Shown here: piece after piece, positions 15,687 to 24,779 of the stretch
How the letters are laid out: the number at the start of each line of letters is the position of its first letter
Numbering within the stretch: position 1 is the stretch's first letter
Assembly: GCF_905397375.1 (NCBI RefSeq)
Contig: NZ_CAJPVG010000002.1
Coordinates: forward strand, 434,001-498,000
Direction of reading: 5' to 3'
DNA from: Ralstonia mannitolilytica
GTDB lineage: Bacteria > Pseudomonadota > Gammaproteobacteria > Burkholderiales > Burkholderiaceae
DNA: 64,000 nt
Translations under genes and position numbers: made by a program
The notes under the pieces: model-generated
Told to the model about the DNA's origin: nothing
Databases searched by the model: none
The model's input: the letters and a program-made list of their open reading frames with translations, nothing else

Positions 15687-17351
15687 ATGACCAAGTTCGT
15701 ATTCGTTACCGGTGGCGTAGTGTCCTCACTCGGCAAGGGCATCGCCGCCGCCTCGCTCGCGGCCATTCTTGAGTCGCGCGGCCTCAAAGTCACCCTCCTC
15801 AAACTCGATCCCTACATCAACGTCGACCCGGGCACGATGAGCCCGTTCCAGCACGGCGAGGTGTTCGTGACGGAGGACGGCGCAGAAACCGACCTCGATC
15901 TTGGTCACTACGAGCGCTTCGTCTCGGCCAAGATGCGCAAGGCCAACAACTTCACCACCGGCCAGATTTACGAATCCGTGATCCGCAAGGAGCGTCGCGG
16001 CGAGTATCTCGGCAAGACGGTGCAGGTCATTCCGCACATCACCAACGAAATCCAGGCTTTCATCGAACGCGGCGCCAAGGCATCGCACGACGGCAAGGCG
16101 GATGTGGCGATCGTCGAAATCGGCGGTACGGTGGGTGACATTGAATCGTTGCCGTTCCTGGAAGCGGCGCGTCAGATGAGCCTGCGCCTGGGCCGCAACC
16201 AGGCGGCGTTCGTGCACCTGACGCTGGTGCCGTTCATTGCCAGCGCCGGCGAACTCAAAACGAAGCCGACCCAGCACTCGGTGCAGAAGTTGCGCGAGAT
16301 CGGCGTGCAGCCCACCGCGCTGCTGTGCCGTGCCGACCGCCCCATTCCCGATGACGAGCGCGCGAAGATTTCGCTCTTCGCCAACATGCCGCAGGACGCC
16401 GTCATCTCGGTGTGGGATGTCGACACCATCTACAAGATCCCGCAGATGCTCAACGAGCAGGGGCTGGATCGCATCATTTGCGAAGAGCTGCGCATCGAGG
16501 CGCCGCCCGCGGACCTGTCCGTGTGGGCGCGCATGGTGCACACGCTGGAAAACCCGCAGCACGAGATCACCATCGGCATGGTCGGCAAGTATGTCGACCT
16601 GACGGAATCGTACAAATCGCTGATCGAAGCGCTGCGCCACGCTGGCCTGCATACCTCGACGCGCGTCAACATCGAGTACATCGACTCCGAAGAACTGGAG
16701 TCGGGCCACATGGATGTGCTCAAGTCGCTGGACGCCATCCTGGTGCCGGGCGGCTTCGGCAAGCGCGGTACGGAAGGCAAGATCCGTGCGATCCAGTACG
16801 CCCGCGAGAACGGCGTGCCGTACCTCGGCATCTGCCTGGGGATGCAGCTGGCCGTGATCGAGTTCGCGCGCCATCTGGCCGGCATGACCGACGCCAACAG
16901 CACGGAATTCAATGACGAGACCGAGCATCCGGTGGTCGCCCTCATCACCGAGTGGCTGGACCGCGATGGCCGTGTGGAGAAGCGCTCCGCCGATTCCGAC
17001 ATGGGCGGTACGATGCGCCTCGGTTCGCAACGCGTGCCGGTGCAGCCGGGCACCAAGGCCGCGCAGATCTATGGCACGGAAGTCAATGAGCGCCATCGTC
17101 ACCGCTATGAGGTGAACAACCACTACGTGCCCCAGCTCGAGAAGGCCGGGATGATCATCTCGGCGCGCACGCCGTCGGAGAACCTGCCGGAAATGATGGA
17201 GCTGCCGAGCTCGATGCACCCCTGGTTCGTCGGCGTGCAGTTCCACCCGGAATTCACCTCGACGCCGCGTGACGGCCATCCGCTGTTCAAGGCTTACGTG
17301 GAAGCTGCGCTTGCGCACCACCAGCAGAACGCGCAACGCGCTGTCGCCTAG
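15687..17351 (+). CDS. pyrG: CTP synthase
   Basis: PyrG converts UTP to CTP using ATP and glutamine. The 554-aa protein has the amidoligase domain (MTKFVFVTGGVVSSLGKGI at the start, P-loop SSLGKG; about 1-270) and the class I glutamine amidotransferase domain (about 290-545) with Cys383 in GICLGMQ and His520/Glu522 in QFHPEF. The length is standard. It heads the pyrG-kdsA-DUF1330-eno-ftsB block, a gene order common in Burkholderiales. Confidence 0.98.
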   Translation: MTKFVFVTGGVVSSLGKGIAAASLAAILESRGLKVTLLKLDPYINVDPGTMSPFQHGEVFVTEDGAETDLDLGHYERFVSAKMRKANNFTTGQIYESVIRKERRGEYLGKTVQVIPHITNEIQAFIERGAKASHDGKADVAIVEIGGTVGDIESLPFLEAARQMSLRLGRNQAAFVHLTLVPFIASAGELKTKPTQHSVQKLREIGVQPTALLCRADRPIPDDERAKISLFANMPQDAVISVWDVDTIYKIPQMLNEQGLDRIICEELRIEAPPADLSVWARMVHTLENPQHEITIGMVGKYVDLTESYKSLIEALRHAGLHTSTRVNIEYIDSEELESGHMDVLKSLDAILVPGGFGKRGTEGKIRAIQYARENGVPYLGICLGMQLAVIEFARHLAGMTDANSTEFNDETEHPVVALITEWLDRDGRVEKRSADSDMGGTMRLGSQRVPVQPGTKAAQIYGTEVNERHRHRYEVNNHYVPQLEKAGMIISARTPSENLPEMMELPSSMHPWFVGVQFHPEFTSTPRDGHPLFKAYVEAALAHHQQNAQRAVA

Positions 17352-17373
17352 GGCGTCGGCGCACAGGAACATC

Positions 17374-18228
17374 ATGAAACTCTGCGATTTCGAAGTCGGC
17401 CTCGACAAACCGTTCTTCCTGATTGCCGGCACCTGCGTGATCGAATCGGAGCAGATGGCGATCGACACCGCCGGTACGCTCAAGGAGATCACGGGCGCGC
17501 TTGGCATTCCGTTCATCTACAAGTCGTCGTTCGACAAGGCGAATCGTTCCTCGGATGCCTCGTTCCGCGGGCTCGGTATGGAAGAGGGGCTGCGCATCCT
17601 GGCGGAAGTCCGTCGCCAGGTGGGCGTGCCCGTGCTGACCGACGTGCACGAGATCGACGAGATCAAGCCTGTGGCCGAAGTCGTGGACGTCCTGCAGACC
17701 CCGGCCTTCCTGTGCCGCCAGACGGATTTCATCCGCGCCTGTGCGCAGAGCGGCAAGCCCGTCAACATCAAGAAGGGTCAGTTCCTCGCGCCGCACGACA
17801 TGAAGAACGTCATCGACAAGGCGCGGCATGCGGCTCGCGATGCCGGCCTGCCGGAAGACAACTTCATGGCCTGCGAGCGTGGCGCTTCGTTTGGCTACAA
17901 CAATCTCGTGTCGGACATGCGCTCGCTCGCGATCATGCGCGAGACGGGCGCACCGGTCGTGTTCGACGCGACGCATTCGGTGCAATTGCCGGGCGGCCAG
18001 GGCACCAGCTCGGGCGGCCAGCGCGAATTCGTGCCGGTGCTGGCCCGCGCAGCCATTGCGACGGGTGTGGCGGGCGTGTTCATGGAAACGCATCCGGACC
18101 CCGCATGCGCCAAGTCCGACGGCCCGAATGCCGTGCCGCTGCGCCGCATGAAAGACTTGCTGTCAGTACTGAAAGAACTGGATGCGCTCACGAAGCGCAG
18201 CGGTTTCCTGGAAAATCAGTTCGATTGA
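17374..18228 (+). CDS. kdsA: 3-deoxy-8-phosphooctulonate synthase
   Basis: KdsA condenses phosphoenolpyruvate with arabinose 5-phosphate to make KDO-8-phosphate for the lipopolysaccharide inner core. The 284-aa TIM-barrel protein shows AGTCVIESE near the N-terminus, YKSSFDKANRSS (substrate and PEP binding), LTDVHE and the GGQ-containing loop LPGGQGTSSGGQREFVPVLA. It starts 22 bp after pyrG. Length and start match the family. A weak GC hairpin (18249-18267) follows. Confidence 0.97.
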   Translation: MKLCDFEVGLDKPFFLIAGTCVIESEQMAIDTAGTLKEITGALGIPFIYKSSFDKANRSSDASFRGLGMEEGLRILAEVRRQVGVPVLTDVHEIDEIKPVAEVVDVLQTPAFLCRQTDFIRACAQSGKPVNIKKGQFLAPHDMKNVIDKARHAARDAGLPEDNFMACERGASFGYNNLVSDMRSLAIMRETGAPVVFDATHSVQLPGGQGTSSGGQREFVPVLARAAIATGVAGVFMETHPDPACAKSDGPNAVPLRRMKDLLSVLKELDALTKRSGFLENQFD

Positions 18229-18301
18229 ACGCTTGACCCCACCCGACCGGCGGCGCTGTTAGCCGCCGTCGTCGTTTGTTGCTGCTTCCGGAGAGAGACA
18301 C

Positions 18302-18592
18302 ATGGCCGCTGGCTACATCCTCGCGTACGTGGACGTGACCGACACGGTGCAATACGAGCAATACAAGGTGCTGTCGACCAAGGCCATGCAGGCCCACGGC
18401 GCCGAAGTCCTGGTGCGCGGTGGCAAGACCGAGCAATTGGAAGGGGAGTGGGCTCCCACGCGCGTCGTCGTGCTCAAGTTCCCGAGCTATGACGCAGCCA
18501 AGGTCTTCTATGACAGCGAGGAATATCGCGCCGCCCGCGACGCGCGCGCCAAGGCTGCCAAGATGAACATGATCGTGGTCGAAGGCGTTTAA
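18302..18592 (+). CDS. DUF1330 family protein
   Basis: The 96-aa protein has a dimeric ferredoxin-like (ABM-type) fold pattern: AAGYILAYVDVTD, then AHGAEVLVRGGKTEQLEG, then a FPSYDAAKVFYDSEEY block and a final strand. DUF1330 proteins are small cytoplasmic proteins of unknown function. It stands between kdsA and eno on the same strand, with a GGAGAG ribosome site. Nothing in the sequence shows a specific role. Confidence 0.88.
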   Translation: MAAGYILAYVDVTDTVQYEQYKVLSTKAMQAHGAEVLVRGGKTEQLEGEWAPTRVVVLKFPSYDAAKVFYDSEEYRAARDARAKAAKMNMIVVEGV

Positions 18593-18648
18593 CCGGCGCC
18601 GGTCGACTTCGTAGCGTTACCTGCTTTAAGACACCAAGAGGGATTTTC

Positions 18649-19932
18649 ATGAGTGCCATCGTAGATATCATCGGTCGCGAAGTGCTGGACTCGCGCGGCA
18701 ACCCCACCGTCGAATGCGACGTGCTACTGGAATCGGGCGTGATGGGTCGCGCCGCGGTGCCGTCGGGCGCCTCGACGGGCTCGCGCGAAGCCATCGAACT
18801 GCGCGACGGTGACAAGTCGCGCTACCTGGGCAAGGGCGTGCTGAAGGCCGTCGAGCACATCAACACCGAAATCTCCGAGGCCATCATGGGCCTGGACGCG
18901 TCGGAACAGGCGTTCCTGGACCGCACCCTGATCGACCTGGACGGCACCGAGAACAAGAGCCGCCTGGGTGCCAATGCCATGCTGGCCGTGTCGATGGCCG
19001 TGGCAAAGGCTGCCGCCGAAGAGGCCGGCCTGCCGCTGTATCGCTATTTCGGCGGTTCGGGCGCGATGCAGATGCCGGTGCCGATGATGAACATCGTCAA
19101 CGGCGGCGCGCACGCCAACAACAGCCTCGACATCCAGGAATTCATGGTGATGCCGGTCGGCCAGTCGAGCTTCCGTGAAGCCCTGCGCTGCGGCGCCGAG
19201 ATCTTCCACGCGCTGAAGAAGATCCTGGCCGACAAGGGCATGAGCACCGCCGTGGGCGACGAAGGCGGTTTCGCACCGAACTTCGCCAGCAACGAAGAGT
19301 GCCTGAACACCATCCTGTCGGCCATCGACCAGGCTGGCTACAAGGCCGGTGAAGACGTGCTGCTGGCACTCGACTGCGCCGCTTCGGAGTTCTACAAGGA
19401 CGGCAAGTACCACCTGGAAGGCGAAGGCCTGCAACTGTCCTCGGAAGAGTTCGCCAACTACCTGGCCAACCTCGCCGACAAGTTCCCGATCGTGTCGATC
19501 GAAGACGGCATGCACGAGAGCGACTGGGCCGGCTGGAAGATTCTGACCGAGAAGCTCGGCAAGAAGGTGCAGCTTGTGGGCGACGACCTGTTCGTCACCA
19601 ACACGCGCATCCTGAAGGAAGGCATCGAGAAGGGCATCGCCAACTCGATCCTCATCAAGATCAACCAGATCGGTACGCTGACCGAGACGTTCGCGGCCAT
19701 CGAGATGGCCAAGCGCGCCGGTTACACCGCCGTGATCTCGCACCGCTCGGGCGAAACCGAGGACAGCACGATCGCCGACATCGCTGTCGGGACGAACGCT
19801 GGCCAGATCAAGACGGGCTCGCTGTCGCGCTCGGACCGCATGGCCAAGTACAACCAGCTGCTGCGCATCGAAGAAGACCTCGGTGATATCGCCAGCTACC
19901 CCGGCAAGTCGGCGTTCTATAACCTGCGATAA
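18649..19932 (+). CDS. eno: Enolase
   Basis: Enolase interconverts 2-phosphoglycerate and phosphoenolpyruvate and also joins the RNA degradosome in some bacteria. The 427-aa protein begins MSAIVDIIGREVLDSRGNPT and contains the catalytic loop SGASTGSREA, the metal ligands in LALDCAAS, SIEDGM and LVGDDLFVTN, the catalytic Lys in ILIKINQIGT and the signature SHRSGETEDSTIAD. The length is typical. The GAGGG ribosome site is well placed. It precedes ftsB, a widespread linkage. Confidence 0.98.
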   Translation: MSAIVDIIGREVLDSRGNPTVECDVLLESGVMGRAAVPSGASTGSREAIELRDGDKSRYLGKGVLKAVEHINTEISEAIMGLDASEQAFLDRTLIDLDGTENKSRLGANAMLAVSMAVAKAAAEEAGLPLYRYFGGSGAMQMPVPMMNIVNGGAHANNSLDIQEFMVMPVGQSSFREALRCGAEIFHALKKILADKGMSTAVGDEGGFAPNFASNEECLNTILSAIDQAGYKAGEDVLLALDCAASEFYKDGKYHLEGEGLQLSSEEFANYLANLADKFPIVSIEDGMHESDWAGWKILTEKLGKKVQLVGDDLFVTNTRILKEGIEKGIANSILIKINQIGTLTETFAAIEMAKRAGYTAVISHRSGETEDSTIADIAVGTNAGQIKTGSLSRSDRMAKYNQLLRIEEDLGDIASYPGKSAFYNLR

Positions 19933-20023
19933 TCCTTCGCAGTTTCGCCCCGCATGACCGTGCGACCGCCGATGTGGCGGTCGCGTGGTATCTGGGGCTG
20001 CACCTTCCACGCCCGACGTTCGC

Positions 20024-20359
20024 ATGCGCCTGATCACGCTGTTCCTGCTGCTGTTGTTGCTTGCCATCCAGTACCCGCTCTGGCTCGGCAAGGGCGGCTG
20101 GCTGCGTGTGTGGGACATGCAGAAGCAGGTGAGCGCGCAGAATCAGCGCAATGGCGAACTGAAGCAGCGCAACACCAAGCTCGAGGGCGAAGTGAAAGAC
20201 CTGAAGGACGGCACGGGCGCCATTGAAGAGCGCGCGCGCTACGAGCTTGGCATGGTCAAGGACGACGAGGGTTTCGTCCAATTCGTGGCGCCGGCGCCCA
20301 AGTCCAGCCAGACTCCCCCGCCGCCTCCGCCCCCGGCGGGCCAGCAGAGTCGGCACTGA
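20024..20359 (+). CDS. ftsB: Cell division protein FtsB
   Basis: FtsB is a bitopic inner-membrane protein that joins FtsL and FtsQ in the divisome. The 111-aa protein has a single N-terminal transmembrane helix (MRLITLFLLLLLLAIQYPLW), a periplasmic coiled coil (about 28-65, MQKQVSAQNQRNGELKQRN) and the conserved ERARYELGM motif, then a proline-rich tail (about 95-108) longer than in E. coli. The ATG at 20024 gives the usual start. It lies 91 bp after eno in the same direction. Confidence 0.93.
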   Translation: MRLITLFLLLLLLAIQYPLWLGKGGWLRVWDMQKQVSAQNQRNGELKQRNTKLEGEVKDLKDGTGAIEERARYELGMVKDDEGFVQFVAPAPKSSQTPPPPPPPAGQQSRH

Positions 20360-20395
20360 CAACGCCGGGTGGATGCCCCCCGGCATCGACCCGCT

Positions 20396-20800
20396 TCACC
20401 AGTAGTACGGATAGCCCCAGACGGGCGCGCCATAGCGGAAACCCCAGCCACCCCGGTGGCGCCATCCACTGCCGTAGTAGACCGAGTAGCTGCCATAGTA
20501 CGGATACGGCGCATAGTAAGGCGTGGCTGCATAGGCCCGCGCCTGGGCTTCGCGCTGAACGGCCTGGTCGGATTCGCGCAGCGCCTTGGCGTTCAGTTCA
20601 TCAAGCTTCTTGCGATCTTCCGGCGACAGCGGTGCGGGTTCGGCAGGCTGTGTATCGGCCGGCAAACGTGCCGTATAAGGCGTGCCGCCGGGCCCGCGCG
20701 GCACGGCGACGCAGGCGGACGCCAGCAAGGCCACCGCCATCGGCAGCGCGAGCCTCGCGGTACGACGAACGTTGGATGACCGGTTGATGAGCTCTGGCAT
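20396..20800 (-). CDS. Putative lipoprotein with Tyr/Gly-rich C-terminus
   Basis: The 134-aa protein has a charged N-terminus, a hydrophobic segment and a lipobox LLASAC at about 25-30, so it is probably lipid-anchored. A short charged coiled-coil-like segment follows (LSPEDRKKLDELNAKALRESDQAVQREAQ). The C-terminal ~45 residues are rich in Tyr, Gly, Pro and Trp (repeats of YY and YG), resembling small surface-exposed or self-associating proteins. I do not recognise a named family. It lies about 100 bp downstream of hslO and converges on ftsB. Confidence 0.75.
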   Translation of the reverse strand: MPELINRSSNVRRTARLALPMAVALLASACVAVPRGPGGTPYTARLPADTQPAEPAPLSPEDRKKLDELNAKALRESDQAVQREAQARAYAATPYYAPYPYYGSYSVYYGSGWRHRGGWGFRYGAPVWGYPYYW

Positions 20801-20901
20801 GGTGGACCCCGCAACGGGCGGATGACGGAACTGGCGGCTTGGAGTGTGGGCGGCGTGCGGAAGTGCCGCTATTCACGCATCTTCATACTATGTCGCCGCG
20901 C

Positions 20902-21915
20902 TCAGTGGCGCTGGTCCGGCGCGCCCTGAATACCTTGTGCGACAGTGTCCTGCGCGAAGAGCTGTGCACAATCCACCGCATCGAAGCTGTAGTGCTGACC
21001 GCAGAATTCACAGTCGATCTCGACCTTGCCGCGCTCTTGCAGGATGCTGTCGATTTCGGGCTGGCCCAGCGTGCGCAGCATCGCACCCACGCGCAGACGC
21101 GAGCACGAGCAACGGAAGTGCGGTGCCTGCGGCTCGAACATGCGGATGCCGGCGGCCTCGAGCTCTTCCCAGTACAGGCGCTTGATCAGCGTGTCGATCG
21201 GATGCTCGAGCAGCTCTTCGCGGCGCAGCGTCTTGCCGAGCTGGCAGACGCGCTCCCACGTGTCGAGGTCCTGCTCGGGCGCGTTTTCATGGAGCGGCTG
21301 GCCGGTCTCGCCCACCTGCGCGGGTTCGCGATCGGGGCGCCCCTCCATGGCGCCTCCGTACGAGGGCAGGCGCTGCAGCAGCATGCCGGAGGCCACCTTC
21401 TCGTCGGCGGCAAGCCACAGGCGCGTGTCGAGCTGCTCAGACGTCTGCATATAGTGCTCGAGCACCTCGGTCATGCTGGCGAGCGCCCCGTTCTCATCCG
21501 ACAGCGGTACGATGCCCTGGTACGGCTGCTGGCCCGGCAGCTTGTCTTGCGGATCGAGCGTGATGGCGAAGCGGCCATGACCCTGCACGTTCACCATCGA
21601 GGCCAGCGTGGCGTCTTCGGCGATCTCTGCGCCTTCGACGATCTTGGCGGTAGCGCGCATCGACAGGTCGGAGTTGCACTCTACGACGAGCATGCGCACT
21701 GGGCCATCGCCGTGCAGCTGCATGACCAGCGCGCCATTGAACTTCAGGTTGGCTGACAGCAGCGCGGCGGCGGCCATCATTTCGCCCAGCAACGTCTGCA
21801 CCGCAGCGGGATAGCGGCGGCGGCGCAGCACCTCTTGCCAGGTCGCTTCCAGGCGCACCAGTTCACCGCGCACGGGCGCGGCGTCGAATACAAATTTCTT
21901 GAGCTCGTCAGTCAT
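20902..21915 (-). CDS. hslO: Redox-regulated chaperone Hsp33
   Basis: Hsp33 is a cytoplasmic holdase activated by oxidative stress through disulfide formation and zinc release. The 337-aa protein has the N-terminal Hsp33 core and the C-terminal zinc switch: Cys269 and Cys271 (RCSCSR) plus Cys302 and Cys305 (DCEFCGQ). The ATG at 21915 starts MTDELKKFVFD; it overlaps the stop of the upstream carbonic-anhydrase-like gene by 4 bp, suggesting coupling. It is slightly longer than the E. coli protein (~290 aa), with an acidic insert before the switch. Confidence 0.95.
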   Translation of the reverse strand: MTDELKKFVFDAAPVRGELVRLEATWQEVLRRRRYPAAVQTLLGEMMAAAALLSANLKFNGALVMQLHGDGPVRMLVVECNSDLSMRATAKIVEGAEIAEDATLASMVNVQGHGRFAITLDPQDKLPGQQPYQGIVPLSDENGALASMTEVLEHYMQTSEQLDTRLWLAADEKVASGMLLQRLPSYGGAMEGRPDREPAQVGETGQPLHENAPEQDLDTWERVCQLGKTLRREELLEHPIDTLIKRLYWEELEAAGIRMFEPQAPHFRCSCSRLRVGAMLRTLGQPEIDSILQERGKVEIDCEFCGQHYSFDAVDCAQLFAQDTVAQGIQGAPDQRH

Positions 21916-22439
21916 CCATCGATCCGTTTCAGTTGCTGCTTGTACATCGCCTGGCGCACCGCGTACGTTTCCGTATTCAGGTGCATCTTCGCGATGTCGT
22001 CTTCCGTCAGTTTGCGCACGGCCTTCGCGGGCGCGCCCAGGATCAGCGTGCCGTCTTCGAAGACCTTGCCTTCGGTGACGATCGCGCCGGCGCCCACCAG
22101 GCAGTTCTTGCCGATCACCGCCCGATTGAGCACCACCGCCTGGATGCCGATCAGCGAGCCTTCGCCGATCGTGCAGCCGTGCAGCATGGCCTGATGGCCG
22201 ATCGTCACGCGGTCGCCGATGTTCAGCGGGCAGCCCGGGTCGGTGTGCAGCACGGCGCCTTCCTGCACGTTGCTGGCCTCGCCTACGGTGATCGGCTCGT
22301 TGTCGCCACGGATGACCGCGCCCGGCCACACGCTGGCGCGCGCCTTGAGCTCCACGCGGCCGATCACGGTCGCTTCGGGGGCCACGTAGGCGTTGTCGTC
22401 GATGGTCGGGGCAATGTCGCCGAGTTGGTAGAGGGCCAT
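21912..22439 (-). CDS. Gamma-class carbonic anhydrase-like protein (YrdA family)
   Basis: The 175-aa left-handed beta-helix protein is built from hexapeptide repeats (VIGRVELKARASVWPGAVIRGDN and on). The three zinc-binding histidines of the family appear in AVLHTDPG, IGHQAML and LHGCTIG. Proteins of this group (YrdA, PaaY) are homotrimers; carbonic anhydrase activity is proven in only some, so the reaction is tentative. The start MALYQLGDIAPTID is canonical. The gene is coupled to hslO by an ATGA overlap. Confidence 0.9.
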   Translation of the reverse strand: MALYQLGDIAPTIDDNAYVAPEATVIGRVELKARASVWPGAVIRGDNEPITVGEASNVQEGAVLHTDPGCPLNIGDRVTIGHQAMLHGCTIGEGSLIGIQAVVLNRAVIGKNCLVGAGAIVTEGKVFEDGTLILGAPAKAVRKLTEDDIAKMHLNTETYAVRQAMYKQQLKRIDG

Positions 22440-22553
22440 GCGATCGGTCTCCAGAATCTGCGTAGATGGGGGAATGGCGCGCGTCTTCAAGCCGGCCCCG
22501 CGGCCGCCGCGACACGTCGACTTAAAATGGCGGAAAGTCCGAATTGTACGCTG

Positions 22554-23384
22554 ATGACCGCCCTCCAGACGCCCGCCGATTCGTTGCGCCACGCCGCTCT
22601 GGCCGCCTTGTGCCTCACCGATCCTGTCAGCAAGGTCGACGCCACGTTGCGCCTCGGCGAGCGCGCGAAGAGCGCGGACGACGCCAGTTGGCGCATCGAT
22701 GCCGTCATTACGGCGCCTGCGGGAAGCGTGCCCGGTCGGCCGTGCGCGCCGGTCCTGGTGCCGCCCGCTGAAGTGCCGCGTCGCCGTGCGATCGATACGC
22801 CGCATGGCCGAGCCGTGCTGCTGCACGCGCTCGCCCATATCGAATTCAACGCGATCAATCTCGCGCTCGACGCCGTGTGGCGTTTTGCCGGCATGCCGGT
22901 TGCGTTCTACCAGGATTGGACGCGCGTGGCCGCTGAGGAGGCGACGCACTTTTCGCTGTTGTCGGCACATTTGGCCACGCTCGATTGCCGCTATGGCGAC
23001 CATCCCGCCCACGACGGGCTGTGGCAGATGACCGAGAAGACTGCCGCCGACCCGCTCGCGCGCATGGCCCTGGTGCCGCGCACGCTGGAGGCGCGGGGCC
23101 TCGATGCCTCGCCGCCCATTCGCGCCAAGCTTGCAGCCGTGGGGGACATGGCTGCAGCCGGCATCCTCGACATCATCCTGCGCGACGAAATCGGCCACGT
23201 GGCCGTTGGTAACCGCTGGTACCGCTGGCTGTGCGAGCGGGTGGGGCTCGACCCCGTGTCGACCTATCGCCAACTGGCCGAGCAATACGGGGCACCGCGC
23301 CTGCGCGGGCCGTTCAACCTCGACGCCCGCCGTCAGGCCGGTTTCGACGACGACGAAATCGCGGCGCTCGAAGCGTCGTTCTAA
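22554..23384 (+). CDS. DUF455 ferritin-like protein
   Basis: The 276-aa protein belongs to the DUF455 family with a ferritin-like four-helix fold. Candidate di-metal ligands are Glu/His in AHIEFNAINLALD, EEATHFSLL and RDEIGHVAVGNRWY. The role of the family is not established; a MiaE-like or iron-dependent oxygenase activity has been suggested by fold. ATG at 22554 is preferred; an in-frame ATG at 22527 lies inside a TAAAAT -10-like box. It is divergent from the gamma-carbonic-anhydrase gene and followed by a hydrolase 79 bp downstream. Confidence 0.85.
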   Translation: MTALQTPADSLRHAALAALCLTDPVSKVDATLRLGERAKSADDASWRIDAVITAPAGSVPGRPCAPVLVPPAEVPRRRAIDTPHGRAVLLHALAHIEFNAINLALDAVWRFAGMPVAFYQDWTRVAAEEATHFSLLSAHLATLDCRYGDHPAHDGLWQMTEKTAADPLARMALVPRTLEARGLDASPPIRAKLAAVGDMAAAGILDIILRDEIGHVAVGNRWYRWLCERVGLDPVSTYRQLAEQYGAPRLRGPFNLDARRQAGFDDDEIAALEASF

Positions 23385-23463
23385 GCGCCACGGGCGGAGC
23401 GGCCCGCCGCTATAATCGCCGGAAAAAGAACGATCGTTCGATTTCTATTCGGTGACGGAAACC

Positions 23464-24381
23464 ATGGACTCCTCCACGCAGCCGGCAGTGCGCCAGGCCT
23501 CCCGCTCCACTTACCTGCCGGTTCGCGGCCTGCGCTACCACATTCGCGAGTGGGGTGAGCCGGGCGCGCCGATCCTGTTTCTCTTCCACGGGTGGATGGA
23601 CGTGTCGGCATCGTTCCAGTTTCTCGTGGATGCCTTGCGCGAGCGCTGGCACATCGTGGCGCCCGATTGGCGCGGCTACGGGCTGACGGCGCGGCCGACC
23701 GAGGCGCCTGGCGTGGAGTGCTACTGGTTTGCCGACTACCTGGCCGATCTCGAGGCCATCGCCGACCACTACCAGCCCGAAGGCCAATTGACTCTGGTGG
23801 GGCACAGCATGGGCGCCAACGTGGTCTGCCTGTATGCGGGCATCCGGCCGGAGCGCGTGCGGCGCGTGGTCGATCTCGAGGGTTTCGGCATGGCCGCGTC
23901 AAAGCCGTCCCAGGCACCGCGCCGCTATGCGCGCTGGCTCGACGAGCTCAAGGACAAACCGAGCCTGAGCACTTACGCCACCGAGGGCGATGTCGCCGCG
24001 CGCCTGCAGAAAACCAATCCGCGCCTGCCGGCCGACAAGGCAGCGTTCCTGGCGCGGCACTGGTCGCGCCAGAACGCCGACGGCCGCTGGGAAATCCTCG
24101 GCGATCCGGCGCACAAGATCGTCAACCCGCAGCTGTATCGGCTGGATGAAGTGATGGAAGTCTGGCGACGCGTGACCGCGCCCGTGCTGCATGTCGAAGC
24201 CGTCGACTCGCCCACGCTCAAGGCCATTGCGGGCGACGTGCCGCTGCCCGAGTTCAAGGCGCGCTTTGCCGCATTTCCCGATTTTCGTGAGGTACTGATC
24301 GCCGATGCGGGGCACATGCTGCATCACGACCAGCCCGAGCAGGTGGCCGCGCTGATCGAGGAATTCTGCCGGCAGCCCTGA
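23464..24381 (+). CDS. Alpha/beta hydrolase
   Basis: The 305-aa protein is a classical alpha/beta hydrolase: oxyanion HGW at FLFHGWMDVS, nucleophile elbow GHSMGAN, Asp in VEAVDSPT and His in DAGHMLHHDQPEQ. It has no signal peptide. The family includes esterases, haloalkane-dehalogenase-like and epoxide-hydrolase-like enzymes, and the substrate cannot be read from sequence. ATG at 23464 follows GGAAA; a GTG four codons upstream is an alternative. The 3' end converges on the DUF393 pseudogene with only 9 bp between. Confidence 0.88.
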   Translation: MDSSTQPAVRQASRSTYLPVRGLRYHIREWGEPGAPILFLFHGWMDVSASFQFLVDALRERWHIVAPDWRGYGLTARPTEAPGVECYWFADYLADLEAIADHYQPEGQLTLVGHSMGANVVCLYAGIRPERVRRVVDLEGFGMAASKPSQAPRRYARWLDELKDKPSLSTYATEGDVAARLQKTNPRLPADKAAFLARHWSRQNADGRWEILGDPAHKIVNPQLYRLDEVMEVWRRVTAPVLHVEAVDSPTLKAIAGDVPLPEFKARFAAFPDFREVLIADAGHMLHHDQPEQVAALIEEFCRQP

Positions 24382-24390
24382 GGGCGCGGT

Positions 24391-24779
24391 TCAAGCGAGA
24401 AACCGGTGGGCCGCGTCCGGTGGCGGCAGGATGCAGGTAGCCGAACGTCCAAACCACCGATAGCGGTTGCGTGCGGCCCAGCGGTAAAGCGCGTCGCGCA
24501 GGGTCACCGGAATGAACCAGCCCATCCATGCCAGGCGCCATGGCCAACCGAGCACATGTGCGATACGTAGTACCGCAGCACTGTCACGCCACGCACGGCC
24601 CTCTCGCACGAACAGCATCGTATCGACGTCGTCCGCCTTCACGCCGGCCTGTGCGAGCAGTTGCCGGCCCGTATCGCCTTGCATGGACGCGAAGCGCAGC
24701 AGGCGGCGTCGATCATGCCGCAGCAGAAACTGGATTGCCCCGCTGCATAGCCACAGTGCGCGTCATAGACGACGATCAT
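24391..24779 (-). pseudogene. Frameshifted DCC-family (DUF393) thiol-disulfide protein
   Basis: The minus strand opens with MIVVYDAHC, the standard DCC-family start, but the frame then drifts into an unrelated Cys-rich reading. In another frame the expected continuation resumes (WLCSGAIQFLLRHD, then LLRFASMQGDTGRQLL) and runs to a normal end (RYRWFGRSATCILPPPD). Adding one base at about 24751-24755 restores a 129-aa protein with the DxxCxxC motif (DAHC-W-LC). The gene overlaps the DUF4166 stop by 4 bp. Either a real 1-nt deletion has inactivated it or this is a sequencing error; the sequence alone cannot decide. Confidence 0.8.

Noticed and set aside
15726..17516. 596-codon minus-strand frame opposite pyrG
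   Set aside because: Antisense to pyrG, whose catalytic motifs are complete.
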